The position numbers and the translations under genes are program-made. The notes beneath the pieces were generated by a model. That model had not been told where the DNA came from. It saw only the letters and a program-made list of their open reading frames with translations, and made no database searches. A DNA stretch of 64,000 nt from Georgenia satyanarayanai (GTDB taxonomy: Bacteria; Actinomycetota; Actinomycetes; Actinomycetales; Actinomycetaceae), in contig NZ_UETB01000008.1 in assembly GCF_900116375.1 (NCBI RefSeq), positions 99,088-163,087 on the forward strand. The letters are read 5' to 3'. Below are positions 6,480 to 13,872 of the stretch, piece by piece (within the stretch, counting starts at the first letter, position 1; each line of letters starts with the position of its first letter).

Positions 6480-9104
6480 ATGTCTCGAAGCCCACGTGTG
6501 GGGCTGCGGACCGCTGTGGCCGTCGCCGCAGCGGCGCCACTGGCACTGACGCTCACGGTCGGTGCCGGTGCGGCGACCGTCCCGGGCGAGATCGAGCAGC
6601 CCGTGCTGGAGATGCGGTCGGACAAGGAGCTCATCGAGGTCGAGGGCTACGAGTTCCGCGACCTCAACGGCACCGGCGAGCTCGACGCCTACGAGGACTG
6701 GCGCCTGCCGGTCGAGGACCGGGTCGCCGACCTGGTGGCGCGGATGTCGCTCGAGGAGAAGGCCGGGCTCATGCTCATCGACACGCTCAACGCGGCGTGC
6801 ATCGACGGCGTGCGCGGCGCTGTGCCGGAGTCCGCGGACAACTTCATCAACTCCCAGCACATGCACCGCTTCGTCTTCCGCAACACGGTGACCGGTCCGG
6901 AGGACGCGGAGTGCGGCGAGTCCGGTGGTGGCTTCCGCGCCTCGACCTCCGTGACACCGGGCGAGGCCGCGAGCTTCACCAACGCGGTGCAGGAGATGAG
7001 CGAGGCCACGCGTCTGGGCATCCCGGCACTCTTCAAGTCCAACGCCCGCAACCACATCGACCCCGACGCCCGCGCGGGCATCAACGAGTCGGCCGGTGCG
7101 TTCAGTGCCTTCCCCAAGGAGGCCGGGATCGCGGCCGCCGCGCTGGGCGAGGAGTCGCTCGCGACGGGTGAGGCACCGACGACGGGCGACATGTCCGTCG
7201 TCGAGGACTTCGCCGGTGTCATGGGCGAGGAGTGGGCCTCCATCGGCCTGCGCGGCATGTACGGCTACATGGCCGACCTGTCCACCGAGCCGCGCTGGTA
7301 CCGCACCCACGAGACCTTCACCGAGGACGCCGAGCACGCCGCGGCGATCATGGAGACGCTCGTGCAGACCCTCCAGGGCCCGGTGCCCGAGGACGGCAGC
7401 ACCCACGGGCTCGCCCTCACGCCGGAGACCCGGGTGGCCCTCACCCTCAAGCACTTCCCGGGCGGTGGCCCGCAGGAGCTGGGCCTGGACCCCCACTACT
7501 CCTTCGGCAAGGCGCAGGTCTACCCCGGCGGCTTCTTCGAGGAGCACATGCTGCCCTTCGAGGCCGCGATCGACGCCGGCGTCTCCTCGATCATGCCGTA
7601 CTACGGCGTGCCCGTGGACGTGCCGGAGGTCGGTGGCGAGGGCGACTACCCGCTCACCGGCTTCGCGTTCTCCGACTCGATCGTCAACGGCCTGCTGCGC
7701 GAGCAGCTCGGCTTCACCGGATACGTCAACTCCGACACCGGCATCATCAACGACCGTGCCTGGGGCCTGGAGGACGCGACCGTGCCGCAGCGCGTCGCCG
7801 CCGCGATCAACGGTGGCACCGACACCCTGTCCGGCTTCAACGACGTCCAGACGATCATCGACCTCGTCGAGCCGGCCGAGGGTGAGCCGCTCGTCTCTGA
7901 GGAGCGCGTGGACCTCGCCGCCGAGCGTCTGCTCGAGCCGATGTTCATGATGGGCCTCTTCGAGAACCCCTACGTCGACCCCGCCGTCGCCGACGCGACG
8001 ATCGGTGCGGAGGCCAACCGCGAGGTGGGCCTGGACCTGCAGCGCAAGTCCCTCGTGCTCCTGGAGAACGAGGAGACCGAGGAGGGTCCGGTGCTGCCGC
8101 TCCAGGAGGACTCCGACGTCTACATCCTCGGTGACTTCACCGAGGAGACCGTGGCCGGGTACGGCTTCGACGTCACCGACGGGAACGTCGAGGAGGGCGA
8201 GGAGCGCCCGAGCGCCGAGGACAGCGACTACGTCCTCATCTCGATGACGGCGCGAACCAACGCCGGCGACTACGTGAGCAACAGCCCCGAGTCCGGGCTC
8301 GACCCCGAGAACGGCGTCAACCCGAGTGTCATCGACGGCGTCCCCGGTCTCGACGGGGAGAGCCTGTGGGGCGCGGCGGACGCCTGCGTCACGCAGGGAG
8401 CCGAGAGCTGCACGGACAGCGGCCTGCGCTTCGGCGGCTCCTACCCGTGGGAGTCGAGCATCCTCGACTTCACCGGCATGGAGGCGGCCGAGTCGTGGGA
8501 GGTCGTGCCCTCGCTGGACACCATCCAGCAGGTCATGGCCGAGGTCGACGACCCGAGCAAGGTCATCCTCCACGTCTACTTCCGCCAGCCCTACGTCCTG
8601 GACGAGGAGAGCGGCCTGCGCGACGCCGGCGCCATCCTCGCCGGCTTCGGCATGAGCGACACCGCGCTCATGGACGTCCTCACCGGTGACTACGCGCCGC
8701 AGGGCAGGATGCCCTTCGCGCTCGCCGGCACCCGCGAGGCCATCCTCCAGCAGGAGAGCGACACCCCCGGCTACGAGGAGACCGACGACGGTGCCCTGTA
8801 CCCCTTCGGGTACGGCCTCACCTACGCCGCGGACGTCGAGGAGCCCACGACGCCCGAGCCCGAGCCGACGACGCCGGTCCCCGAGCCGACGACACCGGAC
8901 GACGACGGCACCACCCCGCCGGTGACCGACGGCGACGACACCGACGACACCCCGTCGCCCGCCGCCGGTGCGGACGACACGGCCGACGGTGACCTCGCCC
9001 GGACCGGTGCGCCGGTCACGGTGCTCGCACTCGTCGCGGTGACCGTCCTGCTGCTCGGCACGGCCCTGGTCCTCCAGCGTCGCTTCGGTGGCGCCCGAGG
9101 CTGA
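6480..9104 (+). CDS. Secreted, wall-anchored glycoside hydrolase family 3 protein
   Basis: Exo-acting beta-glycosidase of 874 residues. The N-terminal signal peptide ends near residue 32. The GH3 catalytic domain carries LKHFPGGG (Lys324-His325) and the nucleophile region NSDTG (Asp419); the GH3 C-terminal domain follows, from about residue 520 to 780. A Pro/Thr/Glu/Asp-rich linker leads to LARTG (839-843), a hydrophobic segment and a basic tail, a sortase signal of the LAXTG kind used by actinobacterial class E sortases. It therefore acts at the cell surface. The operator-like repeats upstream and its position inside the uronate locus suggest it releases glucuronic acid or a uronosyl sugar from a polysaccharide; substrate and bond are not readable from sequence. 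Start supported by GAGGAGGAAGA just upstream. Confidence 0.88.
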   Translation: MSRSPRVGLRTAVAVAAAAPLALTLTVGAGAATVPGEIEQPVLEMRSDKELIEVEGYEFRDLNGTGELDAYEDWRLPVEDRVADLVARMSLEEKAGLMLIDTLNAACIDGVRGAVPESADNFINSQHMHRFVFRNTVTGPEDAECGESGGGFRASTSVTPGEAASFTNAVQEMSEATRLGIPALFKSNARNHIDPDARAGINESAGAFSAFPKEAGIAAAALGEESLATGEAPTTGDMSVVEDFAGVMGEEWASIGLRGMYGYMADLSTEPRWYRTHETFTEDAEHAAAIMETLVQTLQGPVPEDGSTHGLALTPETRVALTLKHFPGGGPQELGLDPHYSFGKAQVYPGGFFEEHMLPFEAAIDAGVSSIMPYYGVPVDVPEVGGEGDYPLTGFAFSDSIVNGLLREQLGFTGYVNSDTGIINDRAWGLEDATVPQRVAAAINGGTDTLSGFNDVQTIIDLVEPAEGEPLVSEERVDLAAERLLEPMFMMGLFENPYVDPAVADATIGAEANREVGLDLQRKSLVLLENEETEEGPVLPLQEDSDVYILGDFTEETVAGYGFDVTDGNVEEGEERPSAEDSDYVLISMTARTNAGDYVSNSPESGLDPENGVNPSVIDGVPGLDGESLWGAADACVTQGAESCTDSGLRFGGSYPWESSILDFTGMEAAESWEVVPSLDTIQQVMAEVDDPSKVILHVYFRQPYVLDEESGLRDAGAILAGFGMSDTALMDVLTGDYAPQGRMPFALAGTREAILQQESDTPGYEETDDGALYPFGYGLTYAADVEEPTTPEPEPTTPVPEPTTPDDDGTTPPVTDGDDTDDTPSPAAGADDTADGDLARTGAPVTVLALVAVTVLLLGTALVLQRRFGGARG

Positions 9105-9134
9105 CCCCCAGCCACGCGCCGAGCCGCACGTGCG

Positions 9135-9174
9135 CCGAGAGCCGGATCCCTCGCCGGAGGGGTCCGGCTCTCGG
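9135..9174 (+). terminator. Terminator after the GH3 gene
   Basis: An 18-bp stem with one mismatch (9135-9152 with 9157-9174, outer bases CCGAGAGCCGG/CCGGCTCTCGG) closes a 4-base loop and is followed by TCTTCC. It separates the GH3 gene from the lyase remnant. Confidence 0.8.
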
Positions 9175-9228
9175 TCTTCCCATCACTGCTCCCCGGGTTG
9201 GCAGGGCGCCCCGACGCCGCGGCCCCCC

Positions 9229-9525
9229 GTGACGGTGAACGTCACCCGGTTCGGCGCCGTCGGCGACGGCACGACCGACGACGTCGCCGCCTTCAACGAC
9301 GCGGTCCGCACCGTCGGCGAGCAGGGCGGCGGCGTCGTCCTCGTCCCCGCGGGGACCTACCACCTCAGCGGGCCGGTGTGGATGCACTGGTCGAACGTCG
9401 TGCTCCGCGGCGCGAGCCGCAGCAGCACGGTGCTGCACTTCTCGCGCCCCCTCAAGGACGGCTACCGGGTCACCGCCCGCGCCGTCCGCGACCTCGACGA
9501 GGCCCAGCGCCGCCACCGGAGCTGA
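9229..9525 (+). pseudogene. Pectate-lyase-3-type beta-helix remnant
   Basis: About 99 codons that begin like a pectate lyase superfamily 3 / polysaccharide-degrading beta-helix protein: VTRFGAVGDGTTDDVAAF, then GGGVVLVPAGTYHLSG and NVVLRGASRSSTVLHF. The family normally runs for several hundred residues, but here the frame stops at 9525 after the first helical turns, with no signal peptide. The possible GTG start at 9229 has no clear ribosome-binding site. I read it as the 5' remnant of a degraded secreted lyase or hydrolase. Its position in a uronate locus fits a former polyuronate depolymerase. A short expressed protein cannot be excluded. Confidence 0.6.
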
Positions 9526-9531
9526 CCGAGT

Positions 9532-9599
9532 AACAACTCAGCGCTCGGCGAGAGGGGTAGTCGGACGCCCCCGCCCCTCCCGCCGAGCGCTGAGTTGTT
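9532..9599. terminator. Large bidirectional terminator between the lyase remnant and larA
   Basis: A perfect 19-bp inverted repeat (9532-9550 and 9581-9599, outer bases AACAACTCAGCGC/GCGCTGAGTTGTT) encloses a second 6-bp stem GAGGGG (9552-9557) with CCCCTC (9574-9579). It lies between convergent units, with AAC/GTT runs at its base that give U-rich 3' ends in both directions. Confidence 0.85.
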
Positions 9600-9604
9600 C
9601 CCGG

Positions 9605-10921
9605 TCAGGCGTCGTGCAGCTCGGTGTCGCGGTTCTCGAGCTTGTCCCGCGTGGACCACAGGCCGGCGGACGGGGTGGAGATGTAGAAGACCCGCTCGCC
9701 GTCGGGCATGGTGTTCCAGCCGTCCCTCATGACGGCCGGGTCGTAGCGGCGCAGGGCCTCCTCGACGTCCATGTACTGGTAGCCGACGGACTCGATCTCC
9801 TCCTTGCTCAGCTGGCCGGGCGCGTAGGTGATCGTGAAGCGGCCCTCGCTGGAGCCGTGGACGAGGTGCGCGGTGCCGTGCGGGATGTCCTGCATGTCGG
9901 CCTGTGTCCGGTACAGGTCGATGACCTCGGCCTGGGACAGGTAGCCGTAGGTGCGGATGAGCTCGTCGACCTCCGGCTGCTCACCGAAGCGCTCGACACC
10001 GGGGGCGATGACGAGGAGCTCGCCGCCGTCGGCGATCGCCATGCGGGTGCGGTAGACCGCCTTGTTGGCCACCCACGTCGCGCGGAACTCGTCGGCCTGC
10101 ATGACGGCGACGATCTTGTCGGCCGGCTCGTCGAAGAGGGTGAAGTTCTGCTCGCGGGAGGCGCGGGCGGCGTCGTAGTAGGTCTCGACGTCGTCACCGA
10201 CGTAGACGCCGGTGTGGGCGAGGTTGCCGTCGTCGTCGTAGTCCATGACGACCTGGAGGTAGACGTCGGGCAGGTGGCCGAGGAAGTGCTCCTCGGCGTA
10301 GTTGAAGCAGGCGCGCACCGGGGTGAGGAGGTTGCCGAGGTTGTTCTCGATGCCGTAGACGGCCGAGGCCATGTGCGAGGCGCCGAGCAGGCGCTTGCCA
10401 CCGAGCCCGATGAAGTAGTTCTTGTTGTGGTTGGCGAAGCCGAGGACCTCGTGGGGCACGACGTGGCCGACGTTGACGATGAGGTCCCACTGCTCGGTGA
10501 CGAGCATGGTGTTGAGGTCGACCGGCATCTCCCAGTCGACGGCGCCGCCGGTCTTCTCCCGCACGAGCTCCGCGGGCACCGTGCCGACGTTCGTCACGCC
10601 GTTCTTCCAGTCGTGGGCGTGGATGCGCTCCTCGGGGATGGAGCCGAACATCCACTCGTTGTCCGCGCGGGTGTGCGGGACGTGCTGCCCGAGCGTGGGG
10701 ATGACGTGCACCTCGGTGCCCGCGGCGTCCAGCCGGTGGTAGAGGTACTCGGTCATCCAGCCGGTGCCGGAGTGGGCCCGGGTGAGGTCCGGGGGCAGGA
10801 GCAGGACCCGGCGGTACTCGGCGATGCCGAGCCGTTCCTTCGCCTCGTCGAGCAGCCGGTCGCACATTGCCTCGATCTGGGGCCGGGAGATGAACCGGGC
10901 CTCCTCCTTGAACCACGTCAT
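9605..10921 (-). CDS. larA: LarA-superfamily nickel-dependent racemase/epimerase, proposed gluconate/mannonate 2-epimerase
   Basis: LarA-fold (DUF2088) enzyme of 438 residues that uses the nickel-pincer nucleotide to move a hydride at the C2 of 2-hydroxy acids. Against lactobacillus LarA the key residues are at the right spacing: His80 (LGQHVPHT), His157 (VPHEV), Lys167 (the cofactor-attachment lysine, ten residues on) and His183 (sixteen further), matching His108, His174, Lys184 and His200. The PPDLTRAHSGTG block is at 43-54. The ATG at 10921 is chosen because the upstream extension runs through the operator repeats. The family includes lactate, malate and other hydroxyacid racemases and a gluconate 2-epimerase. 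Mannonate-forming UxuB and gluconokinase next door favour mannonate-gluconate epimerisation; simple lactate racemisation remains possible. Confidence 0.85.
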   Translation of the reverse strand: MTWFKEEARFISRPQIEAMCDRLLDEAKERLGIAEYRRVLLLPPDLTRAHSGTGWMTEYLYHRLDAAGTEVHVIPTLGQHVPHTRADNEWMFGSIPEERIHAHDWKNGVTNVGTVPAELVREKTGGAVDWEMPVDLNTMLVTEQWDLIVNVGHVVPHEVLGFANHNKNYFIGLGGKRLLGASHMASAVYGIENNLGNLLTPVRACFNYAEEHFLGHLPDVYLQVVMDYDDDGNLAHTGVYVGDDVETYYDAARASREQNFTLFDEPADKIVAVMQADEFRATWVANKAVYRTRMAIADGGELLVIAPGVERFGEQPEVDELIRTYGYLSQAEVIDLYRTQADMQDIPHGTAHLVHGSSEGRFTITYAPGQLSKEEIESVGYQYMDVEEALRRYDPAVMRDGWNTMPDGERVFYISTPSAGLWSTRDKLENRDTELHDA

Positions 10922-10986
10922 GGCTCGACGGTAGCCCTGCTGCGGGTCGGTGGTCGGCTGGGAGGGCGTGGAACTGGCGGTGTGGT

Positions 10987-11033
10987 GGCAACCGCTGGCA
11001 ACCTGGTGGCAAGCACTGGCAACTTCATTGCCG
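10987..11033. promoter_or_regulatory. Multi-copy LacI-type half-site array between larA and uxaC
   Basis: Four tandem hexamers GGCAAC, GGCAAC, GGCAAG and GGCAAC start at 10987, 10997, 11008 and 11018 (spacing 10, 11, 10 bp), followed by an inverted ATTGCC at 11028-11033. The array fills the 142-bp gap between divergent larA (start 10921) and uxaC (start 11064), so it can govern both the epimerase and the uxaC-uxuB-gntK operon. Successive copies fall on one face of the helix. Confidence 0.65.
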
Positions 11034-11063
11034 ACCGTGGGGGGTGTCGCGACGATGGGCGCC

Positions 11064-12494
11064 ATGAGCGCTACGCAGGCGTCCCTCGACGTCCACCCCG
11101 ACCGCCTCCTCCCGACGCAGCCGGAGGTGCGGGACGTGGCTCGCCGGCTCTACGCCGCGACGAAGGACCTCCCGATCATCTCGCCCCACAGTCACGTGCC
11201 CCCGCAGTGGCTCGTGGACAACAAGCCCTTCGCGGACCCTGCCTCGCTGCTCCTCACCCCCGACCACTACGTGCTGCGCATGCTCCACGCGGGCGGCGCC
11301 GAGCTCAGCGACCTCGGTCGCGGGCCCGACGGGCCGGTCGAGCTGGACGAGGCCGCCGCCCGCAAGGCGTGGCGGATCCTGTGCGAGAACTACCACCTCT
11401 TCCGCGGCACGCCCGTCAAGTACTGGTTCGACACGACCTTCGTCGAGGTCTTCGGCATCACCCAGGTGCCCAGCGCCGAGACCGCCGACGCGATCTACGA
11501 CCAGGTCGCCGAGGCGCTCACCCGGCCCGAGTTCCTCCCGCGCGCGCTCTTCGAGCGATTCGGCATCTCGGTCCTCGCCACCACCGACGACCCGCTGGAC
11601 GACCTCGCCCCGCACCGGGCGCTCGCCGAGGACCCCACCTTCTCCGGACGCGTCATCCCGACCTTCCGGCCCGACCGCTTCCTCGAGCTCGCCCGCCCGG
11701 GCTGGGCCGACCTCGCCCGCGAGCTCGGTGAGGTGGCCGGCGTCGACACCGGGGACTACGCGGGCTACATCGCCGCCCTCGAGAACCGGCGCCGCTACTT
11801 CAAGGAGCACGGCGCGGTCTCCTCCGACCACTCCCACCTCGACGCCGGCACCCAGCCGCTCGACCTGGCGGAGGCCGAGCGGATCTACGCCGCCGCCCTG
11901 CGCGGGGAGGTCACCGTCGAGGAGGGGCGCGCCTTCCACCGCCACATGATGAGCGAGACGGCCCGGATGGCGACGCAGGACGGCCTGGTCATGACGCTCC
12001 ACCCCGCGGTCTACCGCAACCACGACACGGACAACCTCGAGCGCTACGGCGCCGACGCCGGCTCGGACATCCCAGTCACGGTCGAGTTCACCAAGGCGCT
12101 GCAGCCGCTGCTCGCCCGCTACGGCAACCACCCGAACCTCACCCTCGTCGTCTTCACCATCGACGAGACGGTCTACTCCCGCGAGCTGGCCCCCATGGCG
12201 GGCTTCTACCGCTCGATGCACGTGGGCGTGCCGTGGTGGTTCATCGACGCGCCCGAGGCGATCCGCCGCTTCCGCGGTGCCGTCACGGAGACTGCCGGCT
12301 TCTACCGGACCTCCGGCTTCATCGACGACACCCGGGCGTTCCTGTCCATCCCCACGCGCCACGACATGTCCCGCCGCCTGGACGCCGCGTACCTCGCCGA
12401 GCTGGTCGCGCAGCACCGGCTCACCGAGGATGAGGCTCTGGCCACCGCCAACGACCTCGTCACCACGATCCCGAAGAAGGTGTTCAAGCTGTGA
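11064..12494 (+). CDS. uxaC: Uronate isomerase (glucuronate/galacturonate isomerase)
   Basis: Isomerises D-glucuronate to D-fructuronate (or galacturonate to tagaturonate), an amidohydrolase-fold enzyme of 476 residues. The N-terminal metal-site motif PIISPHSHVPPQWL follows about 35 residues of lead-in. Other family blocks are RGTPVKYWFD, FRPDRF, VYRNHD, and the C-terminal PWWFIDAPEAIRRF and TRHDMSRR. The ATG at 11064 is chosen because further upstream the frame is made of the GGCAAC operator repeats; ATG 11055 is the alternative. First gene of the uxaC-uxuB-gntK operon; its stop overlaps the GTG of uxuB. The mannonate dehydratase expected beside it in classical pathways is absent here. Confidence 0.95.
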   Translation: MSATQASLDVHPDRLLPTQPEVRDVARRLYAATKDLPIISPHSHVPPQWLVDNKPFADPASLLLTPDHYVLRMLHAGGAELSDLGRGPDGPVELDEAAARKAWRILCENYHLFRGTPVKYWFDTTFVEVFGITQVPSAETADAIYDQVAEALTRPEFLPRALFERFGISVLATTDDPLDDLAPHRALAEDPTFSGRVIPTFRPDRFLELARPGWADLARELGEVAGVDTGDYAGYIAALENRRRYFKEHGAVSSDHSHLDAGTQPLDLAEAERIYAAALRGEVTVEEGRAFHRHMMSETARMATQDGLVMTLHPAVYRNHDTDNLERYGADAGSDIPVTVEFTKALQPLLARYGNHPNLTLVVFTIDETVYSRELAPMAGFYRSMHVGVPWWFIDAPEAIRRFRGAVTETAGFYRTSGFIDDTRAFLSIPTRHDMSRRLDAAYLAELVAQHRLTEDEALATANDLVTTIPKKVFKL

Positions 12495-13870
12495 GCGAGC
12501 GACTCAGCCGCCGGCCCGACGAGGTGGCGCCACCCGTCCGGATCGCCCACATCGGTCTGGGCAACTTCTTCCGCGCCCACCAGGCCTGGTACACGATGCA
12601 CGCGGCCGACGGCGCCGGCTGGGGCATCGCCGCGTTCACCGGACGCCGCCCGGAGGCCGCCCGCGCCCTGGCCCCCCAGGACGGGCTCTACACGCTCGTC
12701 GTGCGCGGCCCGGAGGGGGACGAGCTGGAGGTCGTCACCTCGGTCAGCGCCGTCCACGCCGCCGCCGACCACGCCGCCTGGCTCGAGTACCTGCGCGACC
12801 CGGCCGTCGCCGTCGTCACGACCACCGTCACCGAGGCGGGCTACCTGCGCGGCCCCGACGGCGGGCTGGACGTCGACGACGCCGACGTCCTCGCCGATGT
12901 CCAGACCCTGCGCCGCGACCCGGTCGCGCCGGTCGCGACCGTTCCCGGCAAGATCGTCGCCGGGCTCATCGCCCGCCAGGCGGCCGACGGTGGGGCCATC
13001 ACGGTCCTTCCGTGCGACAACCTGCCCGGCAACGGCGAGGTCGTCGGCCGCGTCGTGCGGGACCTCGGCGCCCTCATCGACCCGGACCTCCTGCCGTGGA
13101 TCGACGAGAACGTCGACTTCGCCAGCTCGATGGTCGACCGCATCACCCCGGCCGTCGGCCCGGAGACGGCCGAGCTCGTCGAGCGTGAGCTCGGTGTCAC
13201 CGACGCCGCGCCCGTCGCCACGGAGCCCTTCAGCGAGTGGGTCGTCGCCGGGCGCTTCCCCGCCGGCCGTCCGCAGTGGGAGACTGCCGGCGTGATGCTG
13301 GTCGACGACGTCGAGCCCTACGAACGCCGCAAGCTTCTCCTCCTCAACGGCGCGCACTCCCTCATGGCCTACGCCGGGCCGGTCCTCGGCCACGAGACCG
13401 TGGACCAGGCCTTCGCCGACGAGCAGGTCCGCACCTGGGTCGAGCGTCTGTGGGACGACGCGGAGGCCGGCCTCGACGTCCCGGCCGAGGACGTCGCCGC
13501 CTACCGTGAGGCGCTGCGCGAGCGGTTCTCCAACCCCCGGATGCGCGACGTCCTCGGCCGCATCGCCGCCGACGGCTCCCAGAAGCTGCCGGTGCGGCAC
13601 GTCCCGGTGCTGCGGGCCGAGCGCGGCGCCGGCCGGCTGCCGCAGGGCGCCGTCGTCGCCGTCGCCGCCTGGGTCGCGCACCTGCGCGGTGCGGGCGTGC
13701 CGGTCAGCGACGTCGCCGCCGAGCGGTGGCAACGGCTGGCGGCCGGTGACGACGAGCAGGCCGTGCGCAGCGTCCTCGGTGAGCTCGCCCCCGACCTCGC
13801 CGACGACGCCGAGCTGCGCGCCGCCGTCGTCGACCAGGTTCGTTCCTTCGAGTCCGGCACGGAGCGCTGA
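12491..13870 (+). CDS. uxuB: Fructuronate reductase (D-mannonate oxidoreductase), mannitol dehydrogenase family
   Basis: Long-chain mannitol-dehydrogenase-family enzyme of 459 residues that would reduce D-fructuronate to D-mannonate with NAD(P)H. The Rossmann start IAHIGLGNFFRAHQAWY is at about residues 18-34. The catalytic C-terminal domain shows NLPGNGEVV and the KLLLLNGAHSLMAYAG block with the conserved Lys, Asn and His. The GTG start at 12491 shares GTGA with the uxaC stop, so translation is coupled. Position directly after uronate isomerase favours fructuronate over mannitol or tagaturonate. It ends 2 bp before the gluconokinase start codon. Exact hexuronate stereochemistry is not provable from sequence. 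Confidence 0.9.
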   Translation: MSERLSRRPDEVAPPVRIAHIGLGNFFRAHQAWYTMHAADGAGWGIAAFTGRRPEAARALAPQDGLYTLVVRGPEGDELEVVTSVSAVHAAADHAAWLEYLRDPAVAVVTTTVTEAGYLRGPDGGLDVDDADVLADVQTLRRDPVAPVATVPGKIVAGLIARQAADGGAITVLPCDNLPGNGEVVGRVVRDLGALIDPDLLPWIDENVDFASSMVDRITPAVGPETAELVERELGVTDAAPVATEPFSEWVVAGRFPAGRPQWETAGVMLVDDVEPYERRKLLLLNGAHSLMAYAGPVLGHETVDQAFADEQVRTWVERLWDDAEAGLDVPAEDVAAYREALRERFSNPRMRDVLGRIAADGSQKLPVRHVPVLRAERGAGRLPQGAVVAVAAWVAHLRGAGVPVSDVAAERWQRLAAGDDEQAVRSVLGELAPDLADDAELRAAVVDQVRSFESGTER

Positions 13871-13872
13871 GC

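Noticed and set aside
9605..10921. Plain lactate racemase as the role of the LarA homologue
   Set aside because: Not excluded, but no lactate transporter or dehydrogenase is near, and mannonate- and gluconate-linked genes surround it; I prefer the epimerase reading.
13728..13733. A GGCAAC hexamer inside uxuB
   Set aside because: A single copy within coding sequence, with only a partial GGC partner; expected by chance in this composition.
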